The notes: generated by a model not told the origin, from the sequence alone. A stretch of 64,000 bases of DNA from Kineosporia corallincola (GCF_018499875.1 NZ_JAHBAY010000018.1:62001-126000); one strand, 5' to 3'. Shown: positions 17,057-26,076, numbered from the stretch's first letter. Translations and numbers: made by a program.

Positions 17057-18343
17057 ATGGACGTTTACGACATCGTCGGGGTCGGCTTCGGCCCCTCGAA
17101 CATCGCGGTCGCCATTGCCGCCGAGGAGTCAGGAACACCGCTGTCCATGGCGTTCTTCGACCGCCGGGAGAAGTTCTCCCGGCACGCCGGGCTGATGTTC
17201 GACGGCGCAGAGATGCAGGTTTCCTTCTTGAAAGACCTTGTCACCCAGCGCAATCCGCGAAGCCGCTTCTCGTTCCTCAACTACCTCACCGAGCGTGGCC
17301 GGCTGGCCGACTTCATCAACCTGCGCAGCTTCTACCCCACCCGGGTGGAGTTCAACGACTACTACACCTGGGCCGCCGGGCAGTTCGAGAACTCCGTTCA
17401 CTGGAGCAGCGAAATCGTCTCGGTGGCACCGGTGCCGGACGACGGAGCCGATGACGTCGAGTACCTCGAGGTCACGGTCGAGGACACGGCCACCGGTTCC
17501 CGGCGGACGGTGCGCACCCGCAACCTGGTGATCGCCCCGGGTGGGTCACCACGCGTACCCGAGGGCGTTCACCCCGGGAGCCGGGTGTTCCACGCCAGTC
17601 AGACCGCCGACCGGCTGGCCCGTGACTTCACGGATCACGAGGCGCCCTATCACTTCAACATCGTCGGTGGTGGCCAGACCGCGGCCGATGTGTTCATCCA
17701 TCTGCGCCGCAGCTACCCGCAGGCCCGGATCACCACCAGCATCCGCGGTTTCGCGATACAGGCCGAGGACGACACCCATTTCGTCAACGAGCTCTTCTCG
17801 CCGGAGATGCCCGACTGGTTCCACAGCCGGGAGCCGGAGTTCCGTGAGCGCCTGCTGAAACGCTACTCGCTCGCCGTGCACACCGGAGTGAGCTACGACC
17901 TGATTCCGGCGATCTACCGCGAGTACTACGAGGACAAGGTCACGAACTCCGGCAGACTGCGCATGATGCGGTTCTCCGAGCTGGTCGCCACCCACGAGTC
18001 GGACCTCCGGGTGCGGGCGACGTACCGCGACCTGGAAGGCGGACCGGACACCGAACTGGATTCCGACGCGGTCGTTCTCGCGACCGGTTACGACTATCCG
18101 ACGCCGGTTCCGTTCCTGGCCTCCTGCGAGAAGTTCCTGCATCATGAGGAGGACTCCTCGTACACGGTTCGGCGCGACTACGCGATCGAGACCGGACCGG
18201 CCTTCCGGCCCCGGATCTTCCTCCAGGGATTCGCCGAGAAGACCCACGGTTTCAGCGAGGTGCTGCTGTCGCTGATGCCGTTCCGCGCCGCCGAGATCGT
18301 GGCCTCCCGGTACGACGCCGCCACCCTGGTCGGTGCCGAATGA
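17057..18343 (+). CDS. L-lysine/L-ornithine N-monooxygenase-type flavoenzyme
   Basis: 428-residue FAD and NADPH-dependent N-hydroxylase of the SidA/IucD/PvdA class, which hydroxylates the side-chain amine of ornithine, lysine or a related amine. The FAD motif VGVGFGPSN (7-15), the NADPH motif VGGGQTAAD and the class signature ATGYDYPTP are all present. I chose the ATG at 17057 because GAGGAG lies 9 nt upstream. It is the first gene of an operon. No siderophore synthetase of the NRPS or IucA type follows. Instead come a kinase fusion and an ATP-grasp ligase, so the N-hydroxyamine probably feeds an ATP-grasp product. Confidence 0.92.
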   Translation: MDVYDIVGVGFGPSNIAVAIAAEESGTPLSMAFFDRREKFSRHAGLMFDGAEMQVSFLKDLVTQRNPRSRFSFLNYLTERGRLADFINLRSFYPTRVEFNDYYTWAAGQFENSVHWSSEIVSVAPVPDDGADDVEYLEVTVEDTATGSRRTVRTRNLVIAPGGSPRVPEGVHPGSRVFHASQTADRLARDFTDHEAPYHFNIVGGGQTAADVFIHLRRSYPQARITTSIRGFAIQAEDDTHFVNELFSPEMPDWFHSREPEFRERLLKRYSLAVHTGVSYDLIPAIYREYYEDKVTNSGRLRMMRFSELVATHESDLRVRATYRDLEGGPDTELDSDAVVLATGYDYPTPVPFLASCEKFLHHEEDSSYTVRRDYAIETGPAFRPRIFLQGFAEKTHGFSEVLLSLMPFRAAEIVASRYDAATLVGAE

Positions 18344-20019
18344 CGGCGGCGAGCGCCTCCGACGCACTTCCCGGCGATCTGCTCGCGCCGGGAGCAGGCG
18401 GCCCGTGGCACGGGCGGGCCCGCACGGCCCGCGCCGAGGAGCTGTCGGCCCTGACCGGTGCTCTGAGGCGAGCCGGGACGGTTGTGGAAGAGGACGTCCC
18501 GACAGTGGTTTTCGTCTATCCGGGGCTCGGCGTCGGGCAACGGCACTGTGAGCTGTCCGGCTGCACGAACCAGCTGCTGCTGCTGAGCACCGCGCACGCC
18601 CGCCTCGGCCGCCTCGGCGTGCGTGCCTACGCGGCCTCCACCGAACCCGCCGCGAACCACGCCCACCTGACCGCCCTGCGCGACCGGATCGCCGTGGTGT
18701 CGCCCGAGGAGGCGGCTCGCCTTCCGTTCACCGACCAGGACGACGGCCGCTACCTGCTGCGGACCACGTTCGTCCTCGGCGGTCCCCGGAACGGGCTGGT
18801 GATCGAGGAGATCGACGACAGCGTCGAGCACACCCAGGCGGTGATCGGCACCATGATCACGGATCGGGTCCGGCAGTGGGAGGCCGTCGCCGGCCGGACG
18901 ACGCGGTCGGACGGCAGCGACATCGAGTTCTACCCCAACGGGGCCGACTCCTACGGCATCACCGCCTTCGGCGCCGGCCCGGCGCTGGTGGCCAAGACCG
19001 GTCCCCGCGACGTGATCCTGGCGGAGAGCGACTTCACCGGACGCGTCAACCAGATCCTGACCGCCGCCGGGCATCCGGTGCTGTTTCCCCGGTCCTGGGG
19101 CACCCTGGTCGAGGGAGAGCAGGCGACGGCCCTGATGGAACGGGTCGACCCGCGACCGCTCGACCAGACCGTCTTCCGGGACGAGGCCTGCTGGGAAACG
19201 GTTTCCACCGCGATGTCCGACCTGGAGGGGCACCTGGGTCTTCTGGACAACCTGTACCGCGCCACCTGGCGCCCGGAGTCCCCCGGTGTGGCCCGATACC
19301 TCTACCGGGACCGGTTCCCCGCGATCGTCGCCCATCCGGGGTTCCGGTCGGCGGTGGCCGAGCTCCTTCCCGGCTGGGACACCGCGGACCTGCTCGGGGC
19401 GAAGGTGCTGCTGCCCGGTGGAGCGGTGGTGGCCGGCTGGACCGCGGCCACCACTGCTCTCGCCGGGCACACGGAACGGCTGGTCCCGGACGGCGGATCG
19501 CTCATCCACGGCGATCCGCACCTGCGTAACCTGCTGCGCCGGGACGACGGTGGCGCCTGCCTGGTCGACCCGCGCACGGTCTGGGACGGGCACCGTCGCG
19601 AGGACGCGGGATTCGCCGATCCGGCGTACGACGCCGCCACGCTGCTGCACAGCGTCTTCCCGATGAGTGCCGTCCTGCACGCGGTCGACCGGAACGACCA
19701 CGCCGGCCTGCTCCCTGCCCTGCCCGGGGCCCCCGGCCCGGTACTGGACCTGAGCGGGCTCGCCCTGCCGTCCGCCGCCCTCGACGGCGTACGCGACCTG
19801 GAGCAGGTCCTCGTCACCCACCTGCTCCGGCTGCCCCGGACCGGAACGCCGGAGGTGTATCTCGCCCGGCTCCGGGTCGGAGCGGCCAACGCCCTCGCCG
19901 GATGGTTGAAGTACGCCAGGTCGCTGCCCGATGCCCGGACCTGGCTCGCGGTGTACGGATACACCGTCTGGTACCTCGACCGGGCCCTGAGCGCACTCGC
20001 CCCGCAGGAGTCCCGATGA
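18340..20019 (+). CDS. Fusion of peroxiredoxin-like domain and APH-type kinase
   Basis: 559 residues. The N-terminal 130 or so have a redoxin look: PTVVFVYPGLG then HCELSGCTNQLLLL with C70 and C75, and a GVRAYAASTEP strand, like the AhpC/TSA fold. The C-terminal part is an aminoglycoside-phosphotransferase-like kinase: catalytic loop LIHGDPHLRNLL (H390, D392, N397) and metal-binding VDPR (D410), preceded by an ATP-lobe-like region (ALVAKTGPRDVILAESDF). ATGA overlap with the N-hydroxylase stop shows coupling. A kinase could phosphorylate a pathway intermediate or the product. The redoxin could act on the N-O group. I know no characterised enzyme with this pairing. Confidence 0.75.
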   Translation: MTAASASDALPGDLLAPGAGGPWHGRARTARAEELSALTGALRRAGTVVEEDVPTVVFVYPGLGVGQRHCELSGCTNQLLLLSTAHARLGRLGVRAYAASTEPAANHAHLTALRDRIAVVSPEEAARLPFTDQDDGRYLLRTTFVLGGPRNGLVIEEIDDSVEHTQAVIGTMITDRVRQWEAVAGRTTRSDGSDIEFYPNGADSYGITAFGAGPALVAKTGPRDVILAESDFTGRVNQILTAAGHPVLFPRSWGTLVEGEQATALMERVDPRPLDQTVFRDEACWETVSTAMSDLEGHLGLLDNLYRATWRPESPGVARYLYRDRFPAIVAHPGFRSAVAELLPGWDTADLLGAKVLLPGGAVVAGWTAATTALAGHTERLVPDGGSLIHGDPHLRNLLRRDDGGACLVDPRTVWDGHRREDAGFADPAYDAATLLHSVFPMSAVLHAVDRNDHAGLLPALPGAPGPVLDLSGLALPSAALDGVRDLEQVLVTHLLRLPRTGTPEVYLARLRVGAANALAGWLKYARSLPDARTWLAVYGYTVWYLDRALSALAPQESR

Positions 20020-21230
20020 CCGAGCACGTCGTCATGATCAACTCCGGCAAGGCGGACGCCCTCGACGCCCTGTTGCGGGTAGCCCCGCGGGCGGATGTCG
20101 ACGTCATCACCGAGAAGTCGTACGTCGCCATGTATCCGGCGGGGACCCGGCTGCACCTGGTCGAGGACATCGGCCGGCTCGACCAGGTGCGGGAGACCGC
20201 GCTGCGACTGCACCGGCAACCCATCAGTCACGTGGTGGGCCCGTCGGAGCGCAGCATCCAGGCCGCCGGCTACCTGCGGTCCTTCCTCGGGCTGCCCGGG
20301 ATCCCGTACGACGTCGCCAACCGGATGACGAACAAGGCGGTGATGAAGGGCGCGCTCGCCGCCCGGGGCATCGCGGTGGCCGAGCACCTCAGCGCGGTCT
20401 CCGGACCGGGCATCGTGGCGGCGGCCGAGGCCCTGGGCTGGAACGTCGTGGTGAAACCCGTTCTGGGGACGGGGTCGATGAACACCTTCGCCCTGTCCGG
20501 TGAGGCGGAGGTGCGCCGGTTCGTCGCCTCCGCGCAGGCGTCCACGCTGACCGGGGCGTCCTGCCCGGTGCTGGTAGAGAAGTTCGTCGCCATGCAGGCC
20601 GAGTACCACGTGGATGCCGTGGTGTCCGGCGGGGAGGTGCTCTCGGCCAACGTCTCCCGCTATCTCGAACCGCTGCTGGGGCACATCGCCGACGTCTCCG
20701 GATCGTTCACGATGCCGGCGGACGATCCACGGGTGTCCCGGCTGAGAGCGCTGCACCAGGAGGTGGTCACCGCCCTCGGGCTCGGCACCGGGGTGACGCA
20801 TCTCGAGGCCTACGAAACCGAGGCCGGATTCCTGGTCGGCGAGATCGCCTGCCGTCCCGGTGGCGGCGGCATCGTGGACGCGGTCGAGATGCAGACCGGT
20901 GTCGACCTGTGGCGTTCCTTCATGGAGACCGAGCTCGGGCTTCCTCTCACGCCGCCCCGCCCGGACCCGCCGCACGCGGACCGGCTCGTGGTGAACCTCG
21001 ACCTGCCGATCCGCCCCGGCCGGATCACCCGGATCTCCTCCGCCCAGGAGCTCTCCGGTCTGGACGACCTGATCCGGGTGGACGTCAGGGCGAGCGCCGG
21101 GGACCGGATCGGCACCCGGCTGCACTCCTCGTCGGCGACCGGATTCGTGTTCCTCGCCGTCACCGATCCCGAGACGGCGTACCTGCGGGCGAAGGAACTC
21201 GCGGTGCGGTTCGAACTGAGCGTGGAGTAG
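20016..21230 (+). CDS. Second ATP-grasp ligase of the biosynthetic locus
   Basis: 404-residue ATP-grasp enzyme. After an N-terminal domain the core shows GWNVVVKPVLGTGSMNTFAL near 140-160, PVLVEKFVAMQAEYHVDAV, and the metal site THLEAYETEAGFLVGEIACR with a following RPGGGG loop. AGGAG lies 5 nt before the ATG, and ATGA overlaps the kinase stop. It is distant from the ATP-grasp at 14285, so the two probably catalyse different ligations. Together with the N-hydroxylase this suggests a small peptide or amide bearing an N-hydroxy group. Substrates cannot be read from the sequence. Confidence 0.88.
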   Translation: MTEHVVMINSGKADALDALLRVAPRADVDVITEKSYVAMYPAGTRLHLVEDIGRLDQVRETALRLHRQPISHVVGPSERSIQAAGYLRSFLGLPGIPYDVANRMTNKAVMKGALAARGIAVAEHLSAVSGPGIVAAAEALGWNVVVKPVLGTGSMNTFALSGEAEVRRFVASAQASTLTGASCPVLVEKFVAMQAEYHVDAVVSGGEVLSANVSRYLEPLLGHIADVSGSFTMPADDPRVSRLRALHQEVVTALGLGTGVTHLEAYETEAGFLVGEIACRPGGGGIVDAVEMQTGVDLWRSFMETELGLPLTPPRPDPPHADRLVVNLDLPIRPGRITRISSAQELSGLDDLIRVDVRASAGDRIGTRLHSSSATGFVFLAVTDPETAYLRAKELAVRFELSVE

Positions 21231-21238
21231 GCCGTGCC

Positions 21239-21266
21239 TGGTGGGCCCGGGCATCCGGGCCCACCA
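21239..21266. terminator. Bidirectional terminator between convergent operons
   Basis: Perfect 12-bp stem TGGTGGGCCCGG with its complement and a GCAT tetraloop. It lies 9 bp after the ATP-grasp stop and 8 bp from the stop of the glutamine-synthetase-like gene on the other strand, separating the biosynthetic locus from the catabolic island. Confidence 0.8.
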
Positions 21267-21273
21267 GTACCTC

Positions 21274-22839
21274 TCAGAACATGCCCAGGTACTCGCGCTG
21301 CTCCCAGTCCGAGACGTGTGTGAGGTAGCGGTCGAACTCGCTGCGCTTGATCGCGGCGTACCAGTCGATCACGTCACGCCCGAAGGCCCGCGCGAAGAGC
21401 GGGTCGGCCTCCAGCGCGTCCACCGCCTCGCCGAGCGAGCGCGGCAGGCGCTCGGCGTCGTTCTCGTACGGGTTGCTCGTGGGGGCCCGCAGCTCCAGCT
21501 TCCGCTCCATCCCGTCCAGACCGCTGACCAGCTGGGAGGCGATGTAGAGGTAGGGATTGGCGGAGGGCTCGCCGGAGCGGTTCTCCAGCCGGGTGGCCGG
21601 GTCGCCGGCACCGCCGACCACCCGCACCATCGCCCCCTTGTTGTCGATTCCCCAGGCCACCCGGTCGGGCGCCAGCGAATAGGGCTGGTAACGCTTGAAC
21701 CCGTTGACCGTCGGGGTGCTGAACCCGGCCGCCGCCCGGGCGTGGGTGAGAAGGCCTTCCAGGTAGTGCTTTCCGTTCACAGACAGTGGCCCGGCGTCAC
21801 CGTTCGGCGGAACGAACGAGAGTTCGCCGGTCACTGCCGAGGTGAGCGACTGATGCAGATGCCAGCCGGTCGAGGCGGTTTCGGCGCCCTGCGGCCGTGA
21901 CATGAACGTGGCCTCGTAGCCCAGCCGCCGGGCGATCTGCCGGACGGCGCTGCGGCACAGCACCACCGCGTCCGCCGTGACCGCCGCGTCGGCGGCGTCC
22001 ATCGTGAGTTCCAGCTGGCTGGGCCCGAACTCCAGCTCCAGCGTGCGCAACGGCAGGTCCAGCGCGGTGAGCCCGCGGTACAGCGCCTGCACCAGGTCGT
22101 CGAGGCCGTCGAGGGCCTCCTCGTGCAGCAACTGCGCGCCGGGCGTGGTCGGGTGCACCGTTCCCGGCAGGCCCGGTGCCCCCGGCCGGCCGACCCGGGA
22201 GGCGGCGAACGGGGCCGCGTCGGAACGGAACACGTGTAACTCCAGCTCGGCGCCCACGGTCATCCGGTATCCGGCCAGCTCCAGCCGCCCCAGCTGACGG
22301 CGCAGCAGGTCACGGGTGCTGAAGGCGACCTCGGAGCCGTCCGGGAAACGCAGGTCGCACAGCACCCATCCGGTGCGCTCGGCCCACGGCAGCACCCGGA
22401 ACGTGGTCGGGTCGGGCACCAGCACGATGTCACCGGCACCGGCCAGCTGCCGGACGCCGAGCCCGGCGTCGGGGGTGAACACCGGGAAGACCGACTTGCC
22501 CGAGGTGTCTTTCAGCAGCAGCGAGCTCGGGGCGGTGATGCCCGAGCGCATGGCGGCGGCCACGTTCGAGCGGGTGACGGTCTTGCCGCGCAGCAGGCCG
22601 TGCTGGTCGACGAAGGCGAACCGGATCATCTCCAGGCCGATTTCGTCGATCACCCGGCGCATCTGGGCGGAGGCCGCGTACTGCGCGTCGGTCCACAGGT
22701 CGTGCCGGTCGACGAATCCGCCGCGGTCCTTGGCCAGCATCGGCCGGGCTCCCGGACCGCCGCCGCCCTCGGCGTGATCGCGTCCGTCGTGATTGCGCAA
22801 CGCCGATTCCGGCACGGTCCGCACGTCGTCCTCAGGCAT
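21274..22839 (-). CDS. Glutamine synthetase family gamma-glutamyl-amine ligase
   Basis: 521-residue member of the glutamine synthetase family, but not a housekeeping GlnA. It has the beta-grasp N-terminal part and catalytic blocks such as MTVGAELELHVF, STGWHLHQSL (His of the ATP/ammonium site) and ATRLENRSGEPSANPYLYIA. The regulatory adenylylation Tyr motif of GlnA is not obvious. Relatives (PuuA, aniline TdnQ/AtdA1 type) attach glutamate to amines. Start at 22839 with GGAGG 9 nt upstream, overlapping the Rieske gene by 8 bp, so ligase and oxygenase are made together. I infer that the ligase activates an amine for oxidation or transport. Confidence 0.88.
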   Translation of the reverse strand: MPEDDVRTVPESALRNHDGRDHAEGGGGPGARPMLAKDRGGFVDRHDLWTDAQYAASAQMRRVIDEIGLEMIRFAFVDQHGLLRGKTVTRSNVAAAMRSGITAPSSLLLKDTSGKSVFPVFTPDAGLGVRQLAGAGDIVLVPDPTTFRVLPWAERTGWVLCDLRFPDGSEVAFSTRDLLRRQLGRLELAGYRMTVGAELELHVFRSDAAPFAASRVGRPGAPGLPGTVHPTTPGAQLLHEEALDGLDDLVQALYRGLTALDLPLRTLELEFGPSQLELTMDAADAAVTADAVVLCRSAVRQIARRLGYEATFMSRPQGAETASTGWHLHQSLTSAVTGELSFVPPNGDAGPLSVNGKHYLEGLLTHARAAAGFSTPTVNGFKRYQPYSLAPDRVAWGIDNKGAMVRVVGGAGDPATRLENRSGEPSANPYLYIASQLVSGLDGMERKLELRAPTSNPYENDAERLPRSLGEAVDALEADPLFARAFGRDVIDWYAAIKRSEFDRYLTHVSDWEQREYLGMF

Positions 22840-24178
22840 CGGCGTCGGCCTCCGCCCCGACCGGCGGCACGGTGGCGGCCCACGGCGACGCCTGGCGGCG
22901 CTCCTGCTCGGCGTCCAGCCAGTGCTGCTGCCAGTTCTCGTTCGCGGCCAGGGTGTCGACCGCGAACGGGCCGGTGTAGGTGGCCGCCTCGGTCTCGTCG
23001 AGCGGGTGGGCCGGGATCTTCCCGCCGGCGGCGTGCGCCTCGATCGCCTTCAGCAGCAGGCGCCGGTTCGCCGTCACCGCGCGGTCGGACACGCCGAGTC
23101 GCTCCACGGTGCGGTCCTGGATCGGGCCCATGCTCTCGACCGCCCACTGGTCGTGGACGTTGATGTCGAGACCCATGCCGGTGTAGGTGACGTTCTTCTG
23201 CTCGACCGGGTCGAAACCCCAGTTGTTGGAACGGTTCCGCAACGGCCGGTAGTCCGGCAGGCTGACCTCGGCCAGACGCTGCCGCAGCAGCGTCTCCTTG
23301 TCGGTGGTCTCGGCGTAGTCGTACCAGATCATGTACCAGTAGTGATGGTGGTCGTCGATCGGCACGTGCCACTGGGTGAACACCTTGGTCTTGCCGAACG
23401 GCACCACGAAGGCGTTGGGGAACAGCAGGTTCGTCACCCGCACGTGCTTGATCTGCTCGGTCAGCTGACGCACCGCGAACACCCGCAGGCCGTGCTCGGC
23501 GCTCTCCACCTCGATGTCCGGCCGGAAGTTGTCGCCCACCAGCTTGGACAGCTTCTTCCCGGTGCCCTCGACCTCCTCGCTGAACTGCTGACCATAGGTC
23601 TCGCGCGGGTCCTCCTCGATGAACCGGTGCAGGAAGGACACGTGGCTCGGGTCGATGCCGCCCTCGACGCCCTGGAGCCAGTTGCACTCCCACAGGCCCT
23701 TGAAGGCGAAGGTGTACTCGTCCGGCGCGGTGAAGCAGTCGTAGTCGGGGAACGGGGGCGGGTCACCGGCGCCGAGGTAGGCGAAGATGATGCCGTTCTT
23801 CTCCCGGCAGGGGTAGCTGTCGATGCGGATCTTGTCGGCGAACCGGCTGTGCTCGGGTTCGGCCGGCTGATCGACGCACTGGCCCTGGGAGTCGTAGAGC
23901 CAGCCGTGGTAGAGGCACCGCAGTCCGCCGTCCTCCAGCCGCCCGTACGACAGATCGACGCCGCGGTGCGCGCAGAACCGGCTGATCAGACCCCAGGCTC
24001 CGCCGGGCTTGCGGAAGAGCACCAGGTCCTCGCCGAACATCCGCACGGCCTTGACCGGCTTCTCCTGCGACATCTCCGAGACCAGGGCCGCCGGTTGCCA
24101 GTACGCCCGCATCAGCCCACCGAGCGGGGTACCCGGCCCGGTCTGGGTCAGCTTCTCGTTGTCCTCGCGCTTGAGCAC
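22832..24178 (-). CDS. Rieske-type oxygenase alpha subunit
   Basis: 448-residue Rieske non-heme iron oxygenase of the phthalate-dioxygenase-like, alpha-only class. The 2Fe-2S ligands are C69-x-H71 and C88-x2-H91 (CAHRG and CLYHGW). The mononuclear iron site is in GIDPSHVSFLHRF. No beta subunit is present in the window. The GTG at 24178 follows GGAGGAG. The reductase at 25138 is the likely electron donor. Its promoter holds operator pair A (24208-24234). Relatives hydroxylate aromatic rings or oxidise N-methyl and quaternary amines. The island points to an amine substrate. Confidence 0.92.
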   Translation of the reverse strand: MLKREDNEKLTQTGPGTPLGGLMRAYWQPAALVSEMSQEKPVKAVRMFGEDLVLFRKPGGAWGLISRFCAHRGVDLSYGRLEDGGLRCLYHGWLYDSQGQCVDQPAEPEHSRFADKIRIDSYPCREKNGIIFAYLGAGDPPPFPDYDCFTAPDEYTFAFKGLWECNWLQGVEGGIDPSHVSFLHRFIEEDPRETYGQQFSEEVEGTGKKLSKLVGDNFRPDIEVESAEHGLRVFAVRQLTEQIKHVRVTNLLFPNAFVVPFGKTKVFTQWHVPIDDHHHYWYMIWYDYAETTDKETLLRQRLAEVSLPDYRPLRNRSNNWGFDPVEQKNVTYTGMGLDINVHDQWAVESMGPIQDRTVERLGVSDRAVTANRRLLLKAIEAHAAGGKIPAHPLDETEAATYTGPFAVDTLAANENWQQHWLDAEQERRQASPWAATVPPVGAEADADA

Positions 24179-24207
24179 TGACGCTCCTCCGGATAGCGAC
24201 TCAGAAT

Positions 24208-24234
24208 GGATCCCAACTTAGCATTGATGGATCC
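24208..24234. promoter_or_regulatory. Operator pair A (GGATCC x2, 21 bp apart)
   Basis: TGGATCCCA occurs twice, with GGATCC at 24208-24213 and 24229-24234. On the minus strand a -10-like TAAGTT lies between the copies. The pair is 30-56 bp before the Rieske start and also faces the GntR regulator gene, consistent with repression and autoregulation. Confidence 0.75.
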
Positions 24235-24367
24235 CATTCAATAGAATTCATAGCCAGAACTGCTGGAACGGGGTCCATCTGTGGGTGTTCTGCTAGCGTT
24301 TTGCTTCACAGGCGCCGCAGCAGGCGCGCAACCGCGCCGGACCGTGCGCGAGGGGAGAACCGCGATC

Positions 24368-25087
24368 ATGGTGGACACCACCGGCCTGGCCGGCACGGAG
24401 AAATCGGGCAATGCCCTGGTGGACGACGTCGCGGCCCGCATCCGCGAACGCATCATGTCGGGCGAGATCCCGATCGGCGCGCAGCTGCGACAGGCCGAGC
24501 TGGCCAGCGACTTCGGCGTGAGCCGTACCCCGATCCGCGAGGCCCTGCGCCAGTTGCAGAGCGGTGGCCTGATCGAGGTGCTGCCCAATCGCGGTGCCGT
24601 GGTGCGGGTTCCGGCGCCGTGGGAGGTCCGGGAGGCCTACGAGGTGCGCGCCGAGCTGGAGTCCCTGGCCGCCACCCGCGCGGTCAGCCGCATCACCCAG
24701 GCCGAGCTGGAAGAGCTACGCCAGGCGAATCAGTCGATGTACGACCACTCCTCGGCCCTGTCCCGGGGCGAGAACCCGGCCTCGGCCGACCGCCCGGCGA
24801 ACGACGTGTTCCACACCCTGATCCTCACCATCGCCGCGAACGCCCGCCTGGCCAAGGCGGTGAACGACATCAACGAGACCTTCCCGCGCAACGTCTCGTC
24901 GGCGCTGATCGTCAACGACGCCCGGCAGCGCGAGGAGAACCACCGCGAGCACGAGCGCATCATCGCCGCCATGGTCGCGGGCGACACCGAGACCGCCGGC
25001 CGGGAGATGCGCGAGCACGTCCTCAAGGCCGGCGAGCACCTGGCGCACTGGTACGAGCGCCGATCGTCCACCGTTTTCCGGGGTTGA
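24368..25087 (+). CDS. GntR family transcriptional regulator, FCD subfamily
   Basis: 239 residues from the ATG at 24368 (GGGGAG 10 nt upstream). An N-terminal winged helix-turn-helix, with ASDFGVSRTPIREALRQLQ as recognition helix region (near 50-68) and GLIEVLPNRGAVV as wing, precedes a C-terminal helical FCD ligand domain (from about 90; metal-binding His and Asp residues such as DVFHTLI and EHERII). FCD regulators usually repress catabolic genes until a small carboxylate or amine-derived ligand binds. It lies divergent to the Rieske gene and is the only regulator in the island, so it is the natural binder of the five GGATCC pairs. Confidence 0.92.
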   Translation: MVDTTGLAGTEKSGNALVDDVAARIRERIMSGEIPIGAQLRQAELASDFGVSRTPIREALRQLQSGGLIEVLPNRGAVVRVPAPWEVREAYEVRAELESLAATRAVSRITQAELEELRQANQSMYDHSSALSRGENPASADRPANDVFHTLILTIAANARLAKAVNDINETFPRNVSSALIVNDARQREENHREHERIIAAMVAGDTETAGREMREHVLKAGEHLAHWYERRSSTVFRG

Positions 25088-25137
25088 CCGGTCGGAAGGC
25101 GGCTCACCGCAACAATTTTCCCGACGGCCGCCGGTGC

Positions 25138-26076
25138 TCAGAGGTCGAGCACCAGCAGGCCCGAGGCCCTCGACACACAGACCATCATGCAGTCGCCCGC
25201 CTCCTTCTCGGTCCGGGTCAGCACATGGTCACGGTGCTCGACAGTTCCTGACACCACCCGGGTTTCGCAGGTCCCGCAGATTCCCTCCTCACAGTCGCGC
25301 AGGATGTCGGCCCCCGCCTCACCGGTGAGCACGTCGAGCAGCGTCCGGTCCGCGTCCACCCTGAGTTCCCGCCCGGACGTGGCCAGTCGCACGGTGAACG
25401 CACCGGTCTCGGCCTCCTCGTCGGTGGCCGGGGCACTGAAGTACTCCTGTCGCAGGTCGTCGCCGAGGCCCCGGGCCTCCAGAACCTCCCGCACGCCGTC
25501 CATCAGGCGGGCCGGGCCGCAGGTGTACACGAGCGTCCCCGGCTCGACCGGGCTCAGGAGATCGGCGAGCGGGGGACGCCCGGGGGCATCGGCGGGCAGC
25601 AGCCGCACCCGGTCGCCGTACCCGGCCAGACGCTCCCGGAAGGGCATGGTCGCGAGCGTCCGGCCGAAGTAGAGCAGCTCCCAGGCGGCACCGTCCGCCG
25701 CGGCCTTCTCCAGCATCGGCAGCAGCGGGGTGATGCCGATGCCGCCGGCCACGAAGAGGTAGCGCCCGGAGTCCTCGAGGACGAAATGGTTGCGCGGGCC
25801 GCGGATTTGCACCGTCCAGCCCGGGCGCAGCACGTCATGGATCCAGCTGGATCCGCCGCTGCCCGTGGCCTCGTGCCGCACCGCGATCGTCAGCGACCCG
25901 GACTGCCCACCGCAGACCGAGAACTGGCGGGTGGTGCCGTCGCCGACCGTCACGTCGATGTGGGCGCCGGGCTCCCAGACCACGGCGGACCCCCGCGGTT
26001 CCAGTTCGACGAGCATGACCCCGTCCGCCACGATGTGCATGCCCCGCACGAAATACGGGGAGAACGTGTCGTCCAT
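25138..26076 (-). CDS. Phthalate dioxygenase reductase-type ferredoxin reductase
   Basis: 312-residue electron-transfer flavoprotein that passes electrons from NAD(P)H through FMN to a C-terminal plant-type 2Fe-2S centre and on to the Rieske oxygenase. Flavin binding is seen in RQFSVCG, the NAD site in VAGGIGITPLLPML (109-122), and the cluster ligands in DCEEGICGTCETRV with a fourth Cys (C262, C267, C270, C300). ATG at 26076 with AAGGA upstream. It lies after a strong terminator behind the amine oxidase gene, so it may have a weaker supply of transcript or a promoter of its own. Confidence 0.92.
   Translation of the reverse strand: MDDTFSPYFVRGMHIVADGVMLVELEPRGSAVVWEPGAHIDVTVGDGTTRQFSVCGGQSGSLTIAVRHEATGSGGSSWIHDVLRPGWTVQIRGPRNHFVLEDSGRYLFVAGGIGITPLLPMLEKAAADGAAWELLYFGRTLATMPFRERLAGYGDRVRLLPADAPGRPPLADLLSPVEPGTLVYTCGPARLMDGVREVLEARGLGDDLRQEYFSAPATDEEAETGAFTVRLATSGRELRVDADRTLLDVLTGEAGADILRDCEEGICGTCETRVVSGTVEHRDHVLTRTEKEAGDCMMVCVSRASGLLVLDL

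Noticed and set aside
25840-25856. Two GGATCC sites inside the reductase gene
   Set aside because: They are spaced 12 bp, not 21, and lie within codons of the protein.
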